DNA of 64,000 nucleotides from positions 13,634,988-13,698,987 of the forward strand of contig CP034983.1 in assembly GCA_004026145.2 (NCBI GenBank), written 5' to 3'. How positions within the stretch are numbered: position 1 is the stretch's first letter; each line of letters begins with the position of its first letter. Below are positions 44,601-57,900 of this stretch, piece by piece. The DNA comes from Takifugu bimaculatus (taxonomy: Eukaryota > Chordata > Actinopteri > Tetraodontiformes > Tetraodontidae). The position numbers and the translations under genes were made by a program. Under the pieces are notes generated by a model. The model ran no database searches, had not been told where the DNA came from, and worked only from the letters and a program-made list of their open reading frames with translations.

Positions 44601-47083
44601 TAGCTCATGCTAAAGGTTAGCTGACCGTCTTCTAAGAGCAATAGCGTAGCGCTAATAATGACCTTGGCCATGGAAGAGGAAGCCTCAGCCTACTGTTGTC
44701 ATATGACAGGAGGCCACCCATCCTCCTTTTAAAGATTCTGGGCGCCAGGAGTAAACCAACACTCCGAGAGCCAAGTGGTCTGTTGGGATGATATGGCGCT
44801 ATCAGCTTCTTCCAGTATGATGGGACTTGGTCTCAAAGGGTCAGAATTTTATGGACAACAAGTCTCCAGCTGATCTTCTTGTCCCATACGTTATTTTACA
44901 AGCAGCTTATTACTGCCTACAGTTCTGTTTACAGTGCTGGGGGTTATTTGTTGTTAGCATGCAAGACTAGCAGGTGATGTAGCTTGTACCGGGGGATAAC
45001 ACAACATCTGTGTAGCTAAAATAACCGTGTGTGACAGATGAGGGTGGGGAACTGTCACTGTTGGCGGGTGAAGCAGGCTGCGCGGATGAAACCGGTGAAC
45101 AGCAGAGCGGAGGCATGCAGACAGTCAAAGCCGGTGTACACGTGCCGCGTAGCAAAAAGCGGTTGCAAAGTTAGCAACAGGAATGGCTTCTCTTCAGGGT
45201 CTAGATTCTGGCAGCCTGTAGAGGATGTAGATTTTTTTTGACTTGATTATTTTTGCAGCCAGATGGGAAAGTACAGCAGTAGCCAGAATGCTTCTGAGCT
45301 CATTCATCTCTTCAGTTTTGAAGCATCAAGTCTTCAGCTTTGAGTCCTTCGTGCTTTAGCCAGTTTCAGCACACATATGGCTGGTTTTTACACCCATCAT
45401 TTCTCATGTCCGGAAAAGTTTGGAAAAGGCTTCATATTCATACATCATCTTCCACGTCTGGCGCCTCTCTGCAGAGATGCTCACTGAAGAATGAAAGCAA
45501 TTTCATATTAAATGGTCTGGAGATAGTTTTGCATGGCTTAGCTAATATTTCCTGCCTGAGCAGAGGTGGCTTATGAAGATTTTACAGATCAAACCAGGCT
45601 TTAAAAATAATTTACTGGTTATAATAGGCCCCATTAAATGGCACATTATGTACCACGAAATGCACTCTCTTGTCATTTGTGCCTGTGAGTGACAGATTTC
45701 TGCTACTGTATGAATTCCCAACATGTGCTCCAGATGCCTTACAACACGTTATATAACTGGAAAGGCTGCCGCCTCTATGCCGTCTCACCGGCGAAGTTAT
45801 GCAAATTTATGAGGACGGTAATCGGTCATTTGAAGGCTGTCAGCTTGATTTAGGGACTCCAGCCAAGATAGCCTCCAATAAAAATCTATTCTGTTGGCAA
45901 GCGTGCGCACACACGGATAAAGTGCACACACAGACGCCAACGCGGGTAAATGCAGATTACCTATTCACAATCTCCCTGAGAGCGCTTACATAAATAGCAT
46001 TTTCACATGTTAAAGGTCAAAAAAGAAGTAGCCGCTGCTAGCATGATTGTGGCGGGTGTACAGCTACAATAGCGGAGCGACATTATTGTATGTTTAATTG
46101 CTGGTAAAATGTATCTGTTCATGTCATCCAGGCAGCATGTTAATAAATCACTTCCAATAATAATAAATCACACCCAAAACTGTCAGGTTTTTCAGTCTGT
46201 AAAGTCACACTTGATGCTAATTTTAAGTGCTAATTAGCGCAGCCTCTCTCTCACAAAACATTCAAACACTCAAATCACATTTCCTTATTTAATTTTTAAG
46301 GAAAATCAATTAAAAACAGGTTTTTCAGCACTTGATACCATCATTCACATCATGAACCAGACGTCAAGATGCAATATGATCAACTATACATGCTGGGGAA
46401 CTGTTTTGTGACTGTTTGTGCGCCGTTTTTGCCAAAATAGTTAGATTGTTGTTTACAACCGGATGTGGATTAGCACCTTCAAACATGAGCCTTTCTCTGG
46501 TGGCTAGCAGCAGCAAAACACTGATTCACTATTGCATTAAAGGAAAAGATTGACTCCAGCTCATTAATTAGCATGTTAATTCTAGAACCAGCTGTCCCAA
46601 CTCTGCAATGCATCATGGGTATTAGGTTAATAAGGCCAGTGAAGTGTTTTTATTTCCTGTATAAATGTATATTAGCATGTGTGTGTGACAATATCTCTAT
46701 TTATGATGGCTTACATACTCACTTTGTTCACTAAGCCTGACAAAACACAAACATTGTCAGCCATTGTTAACACTCAGGCTGTGATATACTGACCCGATTT
46801 AGACCCTTTAGAAGTCCAAATGGCATCTGGCTATTGCTGTGTTTCTCCGTGGAGTGGAAATCTTGGGAATTTGTTTCAGTGCGTTAACCTTTATCCCCAC
46901 GCTGACGTGAATGTTTTGGCTGCGAACGCGGCCGCGCAGCCTATTTATGAGTTGCGGAACACAAACAACCCAGTCTTGACCCTGAAAACACGGTGTGCTT
47001 ACGTTCTTTCGTGCTTCACCCCATTGCCACGCGGGTTCCCGCCCCTCCTGTGAGTGCTGTGAACTTGTTGTTTACCACGGAGA

Positions 47084-47104
47084 TGCTGCTGCCCTCTGTT
47101 GCTC
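47084..47104 (-). promoter_or_regulatory. CTCF-like motif (minus orientation)
   Basis: Minus strand reads GCAACAGAGGGCAGCAGC. AGAGGGCAGC is a good core; the first CCA position is degenerate. Confidence 0.3.
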
Positions 47105-48401
47105 CCTCCTTCCTCCGCTCCTGTCTGCAGACAACCAATGAACCAAAAAATCAATAGGACATACAGAGAATGACGAGCAGTGCTATTTACATCGTCCTAC
47201 TCCGGCATTTATTTGCCTCAAATGATGCTCTTGATAAACAGGAAGCTGAAGTCTCATAACCGCACAGATGTCTAAAGGTCATGAGCTCTGACCCGCCGCC
47301 GCCGCCGCCGCTGCTGCTGTCAGGGAATTCATACGAAACCTCAGCCGCATCTCATCAAACCGAGCCTGTTAGCGGCCTGAACGCTAACATGTGGACCTCT
47401 GTGGAGAGCAGGAGTGACGCGTGAGGCCACCGGGGGGCTCCAGAGACAGAACATGAGTGGCCTCTGAGGCTTCATGTAAGGTCTCTAAGGTTTAAAGCTA
47501 TAAAACTTCGGAATATTGATCTTTATCCTTCACAAACGGCGCCGCCTCTCGTCTCACGCCATCGCTGAGCGCTGCCGAGATGGTTACGGCCTGTTGGAGG
47601 GAATCCTCTTATAGGTTCACATTAAGAAGCGCTCCTACTTATTTCCAAAGGCGGGAGCTCGGCTGAAACTCTGTTCCCTAAAGCTTTTGAAAAGGCTTTC
47701 ACGTCATTTCAGTGGCGCTAAAGAAGCGTCCACACGGCCCAAAGATGGAGACCACCAGTCTCGTTTCCTCTGTTTCTTCTCTAACGAGGAGGACGGGTGG
47801 AGACACCTCCCTGCTCCGACCGCCCTCGCCGTCTTCCCGTGATTTAATCCACCAGACATTACGGCTCTCCTCGGGGGCTGTTTGGACTAATTGGTCCCAA
47901 ACTGTCGTTGACTTTGTTCATCTTAGCGGCTCCCTGAGTTGCTTTTTCAGGGCCTGGGGGGGCGTCAGGACAACGGCCACACCTCCCAGGGGGGGGTCTT
48001 TACCCGGGTCGACTCTCAGTCCTGTGATTTGCTTCTTGGAGGGCAGAAATATCTGTGTGTTCCTGAGAAAACCAAATCAGTTCTGGTGCTTGTACCTCGG
48101 TGTCAGCGCCCCGACCCCCCCCCATCCCCCCCGCCGAGCCCTCTCTGCTGCGCTACCGTTGTGCACGCTTGTGATTTGGCTTCTGCCGGTGATGCAGAGC
48201 GAATGTTACAGTCAGTAATGACTAATGATACGGTTGGAAAGGAGTGCTGGGATGGAATGCAGAAAAAAGAACAAGCAAACCCCCCCCTTCTCCCCCCCAG
48301 GTCTCAGAAAACATACTCAACCTTCATCCTCAGCCCAGTCGTACACGGATCACACTTTACCCCCAGACCTGCAGCACCTGGCTCTGTGCTCTGCTGAATC
48401 G

Positions 48402-48438
48402 GTGTGTGTGTGTGTGTGTGTGTGTGTTGGGGGGGGGG
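48402..48438 (+). repeat. Composite (GT)n-G10 tract
   Basis: GT repeat followed by a run of 10 G, the same architecture as at 41509. Confidence 0.9.
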
Positions 48439-49847
48439 ATCATTCAGCAGATTTGGGAAAGCCCTTATATTAAAAAAAACCCCAAAAAATCCAGACTAAA
48501 ATTAGCTAATTAGACAGCAACATCTGCTACTTTCTCCCATTTTCAGGCTTGTTCGTGCACTTTCCTTGAGTCCAGATGCAGCAGGCAGCTGTTCCAGCTG
48601 TGCTAAAACAAGCTGCTCGGCACCAAACTACACTCAAACATGGACTTTGCTAAATAGCCACCAAAAAGAGCAAACTGGCACTTGGAGGCATCTGAATAAT
48701 GGACGTATTCATGGCTGGGAGCATGTTTGTTGACACCGTGTGGGGTTTATTTCAGGCTGTGGCCACAAGTTGAAGAGGTCTTGGTTTAATGGACCTGACA
48801 TCCATTTGCACTTATAAAAAAATTCAACCTGAGTGTAATTGTGCAGGTTTTTACAGTAGTTTCTTCTTCTCTGTTGCTCCTTAATGGTTTTACCAGCTGA
48901 GCAGCGCTGCAGAGTGGAGAAAATCACCAATTTGCCTTTTTTTTATCCATCCAAAAAATGGCTTTAGTGGCTTCAAAGGTTGTTTTCGGCGTGCTTGAAC
49001 GCACCACGGAATATGCCTGAGACAAGAGGGGCTGTTCAGTCAGTCCAACCGTCGGCTGACCTCAGCCCCCCCGGGGAAAGTGAGCCATTTGTAGGCTGGA
49101 CTTTAATAATAACCCTCGGGCAGAAAAGTCTATTAATTAGAGAAATACCACAGAGGCTCTGGGTGGACTCCTGCTGGGCCCGCCTCCCATCCTAAATACA
49201 CTCCAATAGCTCCTCCTCCTCTGTTGGATTATCGACACCATATTTCCATAACCAACTTTTCCGACTGTCTAAAACTGCTCTGTCCCGTCTCCCCCCGCCC
49301 CCCCAAAAGTGAGGGTATTGTTTACGCAGCGTTCAGACGTGCATCGCTAGCTAGAACTGCTTGTGTGTCAGATCCCCTCCCCCCCGCTTCTTTAGCTAAA
49401 ATGCTTGCGGTCGTCTGTTTTCAACTTCTGTAATTCACAAGATGCCCTTTATCATCCTTGGCATGGCAGAAAATCACAGGCTTAATTGGGGAAACTCAAA
49501 TTATATCCATCCATCTCTAAATGCTATGTTATTTAAACCCTTTCACCAAGATGCCCTCGCATGCCTGCAGTTGGGACTGGCGTGAAGCCTGCAAGGCATC
49601 GACGCCACAGAGGGCTTTCATTTACCCTCAGAATGCACACGCACACACACGCACGCGGGTGCACATATAAATTCTTTTTTTAAGGCAGAGTTTGACGTAA
49701 TCCTCGCTGCTTTATAAATCTCTCTGCTTATTTAATGTTATGCAAATCTATAATTTTTACTCCCCCCCCCCCATCCCAAAAGTTCATCAGGTCCTACAAA
49801 GTTCCACTTGTAAAGTTTTCTGGTAATTTGTTTGTCAATGGGATCCG

Positions 49848-49871
49848 CCCCCCCCCCCCCCCCCCCCCCCC
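49848..49871 (+). repeat. Poly-C tract (C24) followed by T7
   Basis: 24 consecutive C, then TTTTTTT. A likely assembly or sequencing trouble spot. Confidence 0.9.
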
Positions 49872-50482
49872 TTTTTTTATAAGTGGTTAATATTTACATC
49901 AGAATTCCCACATCATGACGCAGCTCCAAATGAAACGCTCTTCCAACCACTGCCCAATCTGGCTTTCCCACACGGCCGCCTTTTGAACTGGAATATTTAA
50001 TGATATCGGAGTGACACAGCACTAGTTCAGAGAGGGAAAAAAATGATCCCCAAACACAGCTAAGCCTGTAGTCCGGTCTGCGGGGGATTGTTGCTCTTTT
50101 ATAACGTGTTGCCTGGACGCGGTTTATCCCTTTGCTCACTGTAATCCATTTTCTGGTGTTCGGGGAGGAAGCACGCAATGGCGTCCCTTTGTGTTACGTC
50201 ACATGTCCGTTTCACATGCACATTAAAGAAGCGGCACCGGCTCAGAGGCTGGAACATGAGGTCACCTGGCTGGAAACACAGGTTGTGTTTGGGTAAAAAT
50301 CGCCGTTTAGTCTTCACTGGACTCTTTAACGTATGGAATTCTGGCCGTAGCACGTAGGAACGGGACTATTTTGGGGTCAAGGGGAAGAGTCTGACAACTC
50401 TGATTTGTTCTTCTAAAAGCCAACTTGTGCATTTTTTTGTGTTGTTAAAGAGCAGAGCAGAACGGCTTCATAGTGTGTCCCT

Positions 50483-50488
<6 letters not shown>

Positions 50489-50534
<46 letters not shown>

Positions 50535-50535
50535 C
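50489..50535. repeat. (AC)n microsatellite
   Basis: About 45 bp of AC repeat with a GC interruption, just upstream of the GC-rich candidate promoter region. Confidence 0.9.
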
Positions 50536-50739
50536 GGACATGCTCCCTCCTCTTTAATTCTCCGTAAATTCCAGCAGTGAATGAATGGTTTTGCTGTGTT
50601 GCACGTGTGTGTAAGTGTGTGTGTGCGTTTCTGCCTCTGGCGTCTTGAAGAGTCTATCACATGTGAGGAGCGCAGCCTGCAAGAGGAAAGGGGGGAGAGG
50701 GGGGAGAAAAAAAATGAAGGAAACGGAAAGAGAGAAAAT

Positions 50740-51635
50740 AGGACGAGTTGGAGCCGGTGATTGTGCCACAGTGTGGCTCTGAGCCGTCGGCTGATGACGC
50801 GAAGGGCTCGCACGCACATCTGGAACGGCTTGAGCAGCTGCACCTGAAGAGACGGGCTATTTCGCCGAGCCTCCGCCGGCACTTTCTCCGGCTCCCTCGT
50901 GCACTTTTCTGCCCCCCCACCGCTCTTTTTCTGTTGCTTTCAGTAAATCTCACCCGTCCGCCGGAGCGCAGGAATGGCAACCCACTGAGCGTCAGCAGAG
51001 GAGAGCTGGTTAAATGGAAAAGAAGAGAGGGAAGACACAAGAGGACACTTAACACGGAGGAGAATTATTTGCCGTGAAGTAGGAGGAGTTGACAACCTTA
51101 TTATGACTTCCAGCGAAGCCGGGAGGGAGCAGGATCCAAAAAAGAGAGGAGTGGAGGAGAAAGTGTGAGAGAGAGAGAAGAAGAAGAGAGGATTAAAAAC
51201 CCAGAATGCGCTGACGTCGGAGACCCAAGTTTCTGTTTGCCTTTATCATGGTGTGTCCTGCCACTCTACAGGTTTGTCCACACACACACGCCAGTTCACC
51301 AGCACACACACACTCTGTTTGCTTTGGAGGATGATCCCAGGAGGCCACGCCAGGAGAGGAGAACACCTTCCAAAGAGCTATTAACCCCCTCCCATCCATC
51401 ACCCTCAGCTCCCCTCCCACCGCCAGACTTCCCCAAAGTGCCCTCCCTCCGGCCCGTGCAGCCTACCTGAACCAGTCACAACGTGTCGGAGCTGGAGAGT
51501 CACACATCACATCTGCTGAGAGCTGTGAACCCCCCCCACCCCCCACCCCCACCCCACGGACCTGCCCCCTTCTGACTTCAGCCACACTGGCAGAGGAAAA
51601 CTGAGGAGCTCTATCTTTCCCCGCCGACCTGCAGG
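50740..51635 (+). promoter_or_regulatory. GC/purine-rich candidate promoter and 5' leader of exon B
   Basis: CpG-containing block at 50750-50960 (for example around the CGCCGAGCCTCCGCCGG segment), then a GAGA-rich leader 51120-51200 and a C-rich stretch 51520-51560 before the ATG at 51636. A pyrimidine-rich stretch and CTGCAG end just before the ATG (51629-51634), so an acceptor joining a non-coding upstream exon is also possible. Confidence 0.35.
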
Positions 51636-51957
51636 ATGTCCAAGTCCTCCAGGCTCGCCCGCCCTCCTTCATTAGGGACCGGATCCAAGCTGCCCTCGTC
51701 CAGGAGGGAATGCCCGGGCATGGCCGGCCGAGCCCGGGTGGTGAGTGTGGGCGAAAAGCTGATGAGGGCAGGGAGCGACGGGGTCCTAAGCAGGCAGAAG
51801 CCTTTGACCGGTGCCTCGCCACAGGACAAAAACCAGCGGGAGGTTGAGATCCGGGCCCCGAGCCAGTTCCCAGGTGAGAAAGGCCAAACTGTGGAGATGG
51901 TCCCTCCCAAGAGCAGAATCAGCCCACCTAAAACCCACAACCCAGACCCGGTGCACA
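51636..51957 (+). CDS. Candidate first coding exon B of an unidentified long-intron gene
   Basis: ATG at 51636 opens MSKSSRLARPPSLGTGSKLP, then SSRRECPGMAGRARVVSVGE, and runs 322 nt to CACA|GTAAGT at 51958 (phase 1). The composition is basic, Ser/Pro-rich and evidently disordered, unlike the noise ORFs nearby, with a clean strong donor. The product is not recognised. The end HA|GTAAG and the phase equal those of exon A at 38347, so the two are most simply alternative first exons joined to the same downstream exon. Joining exon A to an acceptor at 51635 would create a frame that soon stops, so they are not consecutive coding exons. KIAA1217/sickle tail is a positional guess only. Confidence 0.5.
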
Positions 51958-54900
51958 GTAAGTAATGCTTTCTAATCTCAGTGCCAGCGTGAGTCACATG
52001 ACCTGTATTATCTCCATAGAAACATGTTAGTGTTCAATCCGAGCGCTTGTGTATTACCAGTTCATTTCTTTCTGGACAGTCCGACATGATTTGCCCTCAT
52101 AAAGTCGTTGAGCGAGCATGTGGAGGATAAAGATGTTTAGCTCCGCCGTGCGTCCCGTTAAATGGTAGCTCATTGTGTTGCGGACCATATGGATTACGTC
52201 TGCTTAACTTTGTCCGGGATTGTCTTCTTGCCCCGGGCCAAACAGTGGGATTCGACTAGAAAAGGCACGGAGGCCAAAAATAGCTCGACAGCGAAAACTT
52301 TGAAGACAATGCTCCTTGTGTTTATGCCATTTATCGCATCTCGCGGTAGCATCTTTGGCTATGCTGTGGACGTAAACATGGCCTTGAGGACAGAGGAGCG
52401 GGTAATAACAGAACATCCATCACTGCCTCAGTCTCTGCGGGGAGGCGGATTAAGAACCAAAAAAGGGGGGCCAGAGCTTGAGGAAAGTGGTCTTATCATT
52501 TTCGGTTCGCCCCCTCCCACCAGATTCCCGACCCGGCAGGGTGTCAACTTTCAAGGCTTTGTCTGGTCACCTGGGGCTCCAAGGAAACCTCAGCGAGACC
52601 GTTCGGAGATCAGGCTGACGGAGCGAAAATGCTGCTCGGGCTGTTTTAGACGCGTCCTGTTGATTGCGTACTTGACCGTCGTGCTTGTGCTTAACGTGAG
52701 GAATTGAGTGGGGTTGGTGGGGGGGTGTAGTTGTAGGCAACACGGGTGAGTCAAGAAACAGAGTGACAGAAGGAGGTCAGGAATGTGTGCAGGGGATGCT
52801 GGGAAATCAACAGGTCTTGAGCTGCGCCTGTGTGTTACCCCCCCGCTATAAAGGCAGGTTCTGGGTTACGAGGGGGCAGGTTTGCACTGGAAACCAGATG
52901 TTCTTGTCCGCGCAGCTTCCCGTCTTTTTGCAAATAAGCAGCCTAGCGAAGCTGATTCACCTATCGCCATTTCAACGCCGATCGGGGCGGAGGGGGGGTT
53001 AAACATCATACGATATGCAAATGCCTCTGAAAACCAAATGAAAACGTCTTGTGCCAGACGTATCTGCTCCACTTTTGTTTCTCTTTCCTCACAATTCAGT
53101 TCGCTTCGTGTCGTCTTTTGACAGCGGCTCCGTCAGTGGTTGAAAGACGCCGCCACTGCCCACGCGTGCACATGAGTCGACTCACAAAGAGATCAGACAG
53201 AATGAAGGCATTGTGCGCATTGTGTGCGTTTGTTGCCATTGGCTTTCAAGTGTGAGTATGGAGAGATCCAGAAGTCTGAAGAAGTAATGGACACTCTTGT
53301 GGAGATCTCTCAGAACCCCTTGAGTGAAGGTCTTTGGTCTATGGAATTCCTCATATTCCCATGCGTTTACGGCTGGGAAACAAACATACGTGGTTAATGA
53401 AGGGGGGGTTCAGGCTGTGCCAGCTCTCCATCTCCTGTGCTAACGCATGTTACAGGGTGTGACGGCAGCTGACGCACCGAGCTACGGGGGTCAGAGGGAG
53501 CTGATACACCCTCTAACTGGCAGACGCTAAGCGCGTGTGACAGGTGACATTTCCACTGTGTGAAAGCTTCAGAGCTGACTGCTGCTGGCCAGAGGGCCCA
53601 ATTTCAGTCCCCGAGTAACGGCTCCCGATGGAAGTGAAATCCGTTTGACGTTTTGTGTCCAGATTGAGCGTAGCGCGGCGCTCGAAGGATGCGGGGTGAC
53701 GCAGCGTCAGACCAATGTTCTGCAACATTTGCTGAAGCTTTGGGACCGACTTTTTTCGAGGCTCTGAAAAGCTCCCGTCAAGATTTGAAACCAGGCTGTT
53801 TGCACCCAGATGTGGGACGGGCTTCGGCTGGGGGATCCGCGGAGACCTCGCTTGTCACACAACGGCATATGAATGTTTTCTTTTCTTGTGATTCGCTTCG
53901 CTTTGTAATTAAAATAAATTAAACCCTTTAGCTGTGTTTTTGTTGAATTTATATCTGCAGCAAAGAAGAACGTTGGCAAACTCTGCAACGGTTGCCTTCA
54001 ATGACAGCGGTTGTTCTCAAGAGCGCCGAGCTAGCTCCTCTCCGAGGAGTTACGGAATCAAAACAAACAGAGCTCTATCCACCCTGATTTGAACGCCAGT
54101 GCAGACTTGCAGGAAAGCGAGACCTCGTGGATGAAAACATCTGGAAATGTGAAAGACTCGTCCCTGTCTGTTGCTCGACTAGCCATCTCCGCTGTCCCCG
54201 AGCCTCCTGGACACTTTCCTCAGCCTGAATCAGCTGGATTTGCCGTCTCGCCGTCTCCTTTGATCACCCCCGTGCGAGGATCCCTTCAGATTCAGGCTAC
54301 AATAAAGTCACCGCTCAGATATTTGGGTGAGCTCACTTTCTTGTGGTTCAATGAGTCACTTGGAGAAACAAAGGGGCTCGTGAGCTTCGTGTGCATTTTG
54401 CTCGCTCCTTCCAGACGCCCCTCCAGAACCCTTCATCTTCCCTGTTGCAGTTTAAGTGTATGTCCAGACCTCCTCCATCCCGATTTCATGTCAACGTTTG
54501 TCAGCCGGCAAAAATGGATGTTTACTGTACGCAGTCTTGACAACAGAACATGGATATGAATCACCGGCTGGAATACGTGCGTTGACACGCTCGCTCACAC
54601 TGTTGCAAGCGAATCCGAAGCGTTTTGTCAGGCTTTTATCCACAGATGGCCTCTTTTCTTTCTTGCTTTTAGGAGAAAGTTTTAAAAACAGCTTAGTGTG
54701 ACTGGAATGAGTTTGAGGATTTGGGATGTGATCGCCCAATTCATTGACATTGAAGCCAAGACTGGGGATTACATTAATTGCAGCTTCTCGTGACTCTTTA
54801 AACCCCCAGTTGTCTCCTCGTGTTTCTTTTATTATTTATTTTTTGACAAGTATCGGGCCCACACCGCGAATCCAATTCAGATTTCCAAACATTTCGCAGA

Positions 54901-57900
54901 TGCGTCAGTTGACCCACTAAAAAGGGGAGTTCTGAAATCCAGAAATCCATTTTAATTACCTTTTTATAGACACATCAGTCAGACAATTGGATCTTTTACA
55001 AGTTCCCTACAGGCCTGGAAATGTTTTGAAAACGCTGTTTGGGAATTTTCAGATGAACCAAACTCTCCCATTTTTAAAATTGAACTGGGAAAGTGTTCAT
55101 AGAGACATGAAGGCCATAAAATTTAATTAGCATTATGTCATAAATTATCTGAAAATGTCGACATACCGTCCTGCTGTGATGTGAGGAAACTCCGTGGTTG
55201 CCTGTTTTCCATTGTTTTCGCAGCTAATACAAGTTAAAACCTGTGTGAATTAGACTGTCGAAAGAGTAAAAGTGAAACTTGCAATCCAGCCACATCAATC
55301 CCAAGGCAACCTTGCACAATCCGCTCTTCCGCTTGTTCACGGGGAATTCTGTTTTCTTTAGAAACATCTGGCAGAATTATTCTGGTGATATTCTTCACCC
55401 CCATCTCGTAGGCCTGATTTAGCCACTTTCACACGTGCTAATCCCAGGACAGAGTCCAAACCCGAGGTTTTTGTTTTGGTTCTTGTGAGGCTTTGGTCGG
55501 TTTGTTGCAACATTTGCTGCCCAGTTGATCAAAGCTTCAGCCCAAGTCAGGGTTTCCTTCTTATTTGTGGATCTCTTTAGACCAAATCGACGCAGGAAAA
55601 TGCAGATGTGAGCGTTCAAAAGCCAAAACAACAACTTTTTAAAATGAATTTTCAAGAGAACACATTGTAAAAGTGGAAGCAACGCACTTATTTCCCCGCC
55701 CCAGTCGTGTTTCTTCCCCTGTTGTGATGTTTTTAGTTCTTAAGATTCTTGGCACTTTTGTTCCCCAAAGTCTTTGTAAGGTTTCTTGCGAACATAACGT
55801 GAGGTATCCAGTGACCCAAGAGACTTTAGTGAGTCACTAAAAGTATGCGGTGCAGGTGAGACTTGTGTTCTGTGCTCAGAAACCCAGTGGATGTGACTCA
55901 CCCGTCAAAAAGAAACAGACAATCATCGGGCCAGTGAGCAAGAAGAAAGAGCCTCAGTAATGTGACCGCTCATGAGTGTGTGTTGTAAATCCCCCGAGCT
56001 GAGTCTGGTGTGTGTTTTTCTTCCTGGGTGTAGCTCGGGGCAGTTGTTTCTTCCTGTTTCCTGGTGCGGTGCGGAGCATAATGAGGGGCAGCAGACAGGG
56101 ATTGTCTTTCTCTCCACGTTGCATCGCACATAAAACAAAGTCGTGATCTCTTTAAAGCCCACCCCGATGCCTCATCGGCCGCGCCGGTTTCATTGTGTCT
56201 GCATCCTTCAGCTCTCCAGCGTGGCCGGTTAATAAATGTACCGTGAAATTCCTTCAAACCGGACCCCTCGCTTCTGTTTAATGATGGGTTTGGGTTGTAG
56301 TTCAGTGGCTGAGAGGTTTTGATTAATTCAAGGATTTATTTAAAGAAGCCACCCCTCTAGACCTTCTCCCTTTGCTCGGTCTGTCCATTTGTCACATCTG
56401 TGGTGACATATGCTTCAACACATGGTAGCTTTCGACCTGAATACTTCAGGCGGGGTGCGCTAACGCTAGCATATCTGCAGAAAACACATGCTGATACTTT
56501 GTTTTGTTTGTTTCCTCAAAATCTTATCAACTGTTTCGAAACAGTGATATTTACTTATCCTGTGATGGGGCGCTTTGACCTCTGACCTCTGCGGACGCAG
56601 CAAACGCTGCTGTGTCCTTATTATCGTACATGGAGAATGAACAGGGCACCACTGAGCGTCCCGAATGTAGGCCACATGATCCGCTACAGGGGATCTCGCT
56701 CCTGCAGGCTGAACCGCCAGATGATTATCAGACATGTGATTTGGCTAAAGGCAGCGGTGGATAAACCAAGTGCTTGTGATACTGTGTGATTTCGGCCCTT
56801 GGCATCAGAGTCTGAACTTCACTCTGCTGAAATCCCTGCACTGTCGCTGCCCTCTCTTATCTGCGTCATTCTTTTATTTGCTTTTGTTTTCAGGTCTAAA
56901 CCGTACGACTTTGCTTTATCCCCTGTGTTCATTTGCTGTGCACTTTCTATGCATGCGTGCATGTTTATGGACTCTCTCATAAATTCAGGGTTTTGTTTTC
57001 CACTTGTTTTCTTTGCCACTTTGCTGCAACTGCAGCAAGTCTCAGAAACTCTGTCCCAGATTCCAGTGGCGAACGACTGACAGGCCACGAACAAAATCTC
57101 TCGTTTGACAGCGCGGATAAAATGATACTTTAATTTCCCACAATGATGAGACGGCGGCAGGTGCACAAATTAGAGCCGCGTCTCCTGTTGCGCGGTCAAT
57201 CAGGGCGGAGAACGACGGTGCCAAATCGGTTTCTCGTCTTTCTGTGTTGGAATATCACTTTTCGAGCGACGTGTATTAAATATTCAATAGCTTTGAACAA
57301 TATTATGATGCAATTAAACACAGGGTGGAAAGTAAAGTTCCAAAATTCCTAGGCTGGGAGTTTGTGGCTCCTTCTGGAGCCACACATTACCCGTGTGTTT
57401 TAGCCAAGGCGCTAGCTCGTAAAGATTATTAACAGTGTACATGGTGCAATACTAGCACAGAGCAGGCTCAGGCATCATTAAATCTTACTGATGTATCGTC
57501 CCTTTTGTCTGTCTGTCTCTCTCTGCTGGGATGGGGAGGCTGGTGAGTGAATTAAAGTGGCCGCAGGAAGAAAAGCTGTCAAATAAAGCTGAACTGCAGT
57601 CAACTTGGGATTTTTGCATCTCGTTGCAGCAGTTTTTAGTGCGGCCATGTTTGAAGGACATTAACCCTTTTAGGAGGAATATGCACAGCATGGCTCCATG
57701 TTTGGAATAAGGAATAATGGCCCAAGTAGCACCGCAGCGCCGCAGGTAGGCCCCTGTTGCACTCGCTTGCCAACTCCTCCCAAAAATCAGTTTGCTTCTA
57801 CTTGCAACCGCTTCAATTTTCCACTAGCTCAAATCTTTTAGCAGTGTTGTACTTTAATTGGCACCCAGAGTGCGGAGACTTTTAGTTCCTAGCTTTACGA

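Larger units (their letters stand above)
38417..51635. other. Long non-coding stretch, probably intron or 5' region of the same gene
   Basis: 13.2 kb without a convincing exon. It holds CTCF-like sites at 40343-40358 and 47084-47104, C13 at 41173-41185, C26 at 41301-41326, (GT)nG16 at 41509-41543 and (AC)n at 41658-41685. It also has (GT)nG10 at 48402-48438, C24 at 49848-49871 and (AC)n at 50489-50535. The sections 38430-38790, 45540-46800 and 49440-49760 are AT-rich and featureless to my eye. The 50640-51630 part is GC- and purine-rich and may be promoter and leader of the next exon. Open frames near 47712-48513 are low-complexity. Confidence 0.6.

Noticed and set aside
47712..48513. Cluster of 80-168 codon ORFs
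   Set aside because: Pro/Cys low-complexity translations across C-runs and a GT-G tract; no exon boundaries.
54089..54559. 156-codon ORF in the right-hand gene-free stretch
   Set aside because: No recognisable motif, no splice sites in phase with the neighbouring candidate exons.
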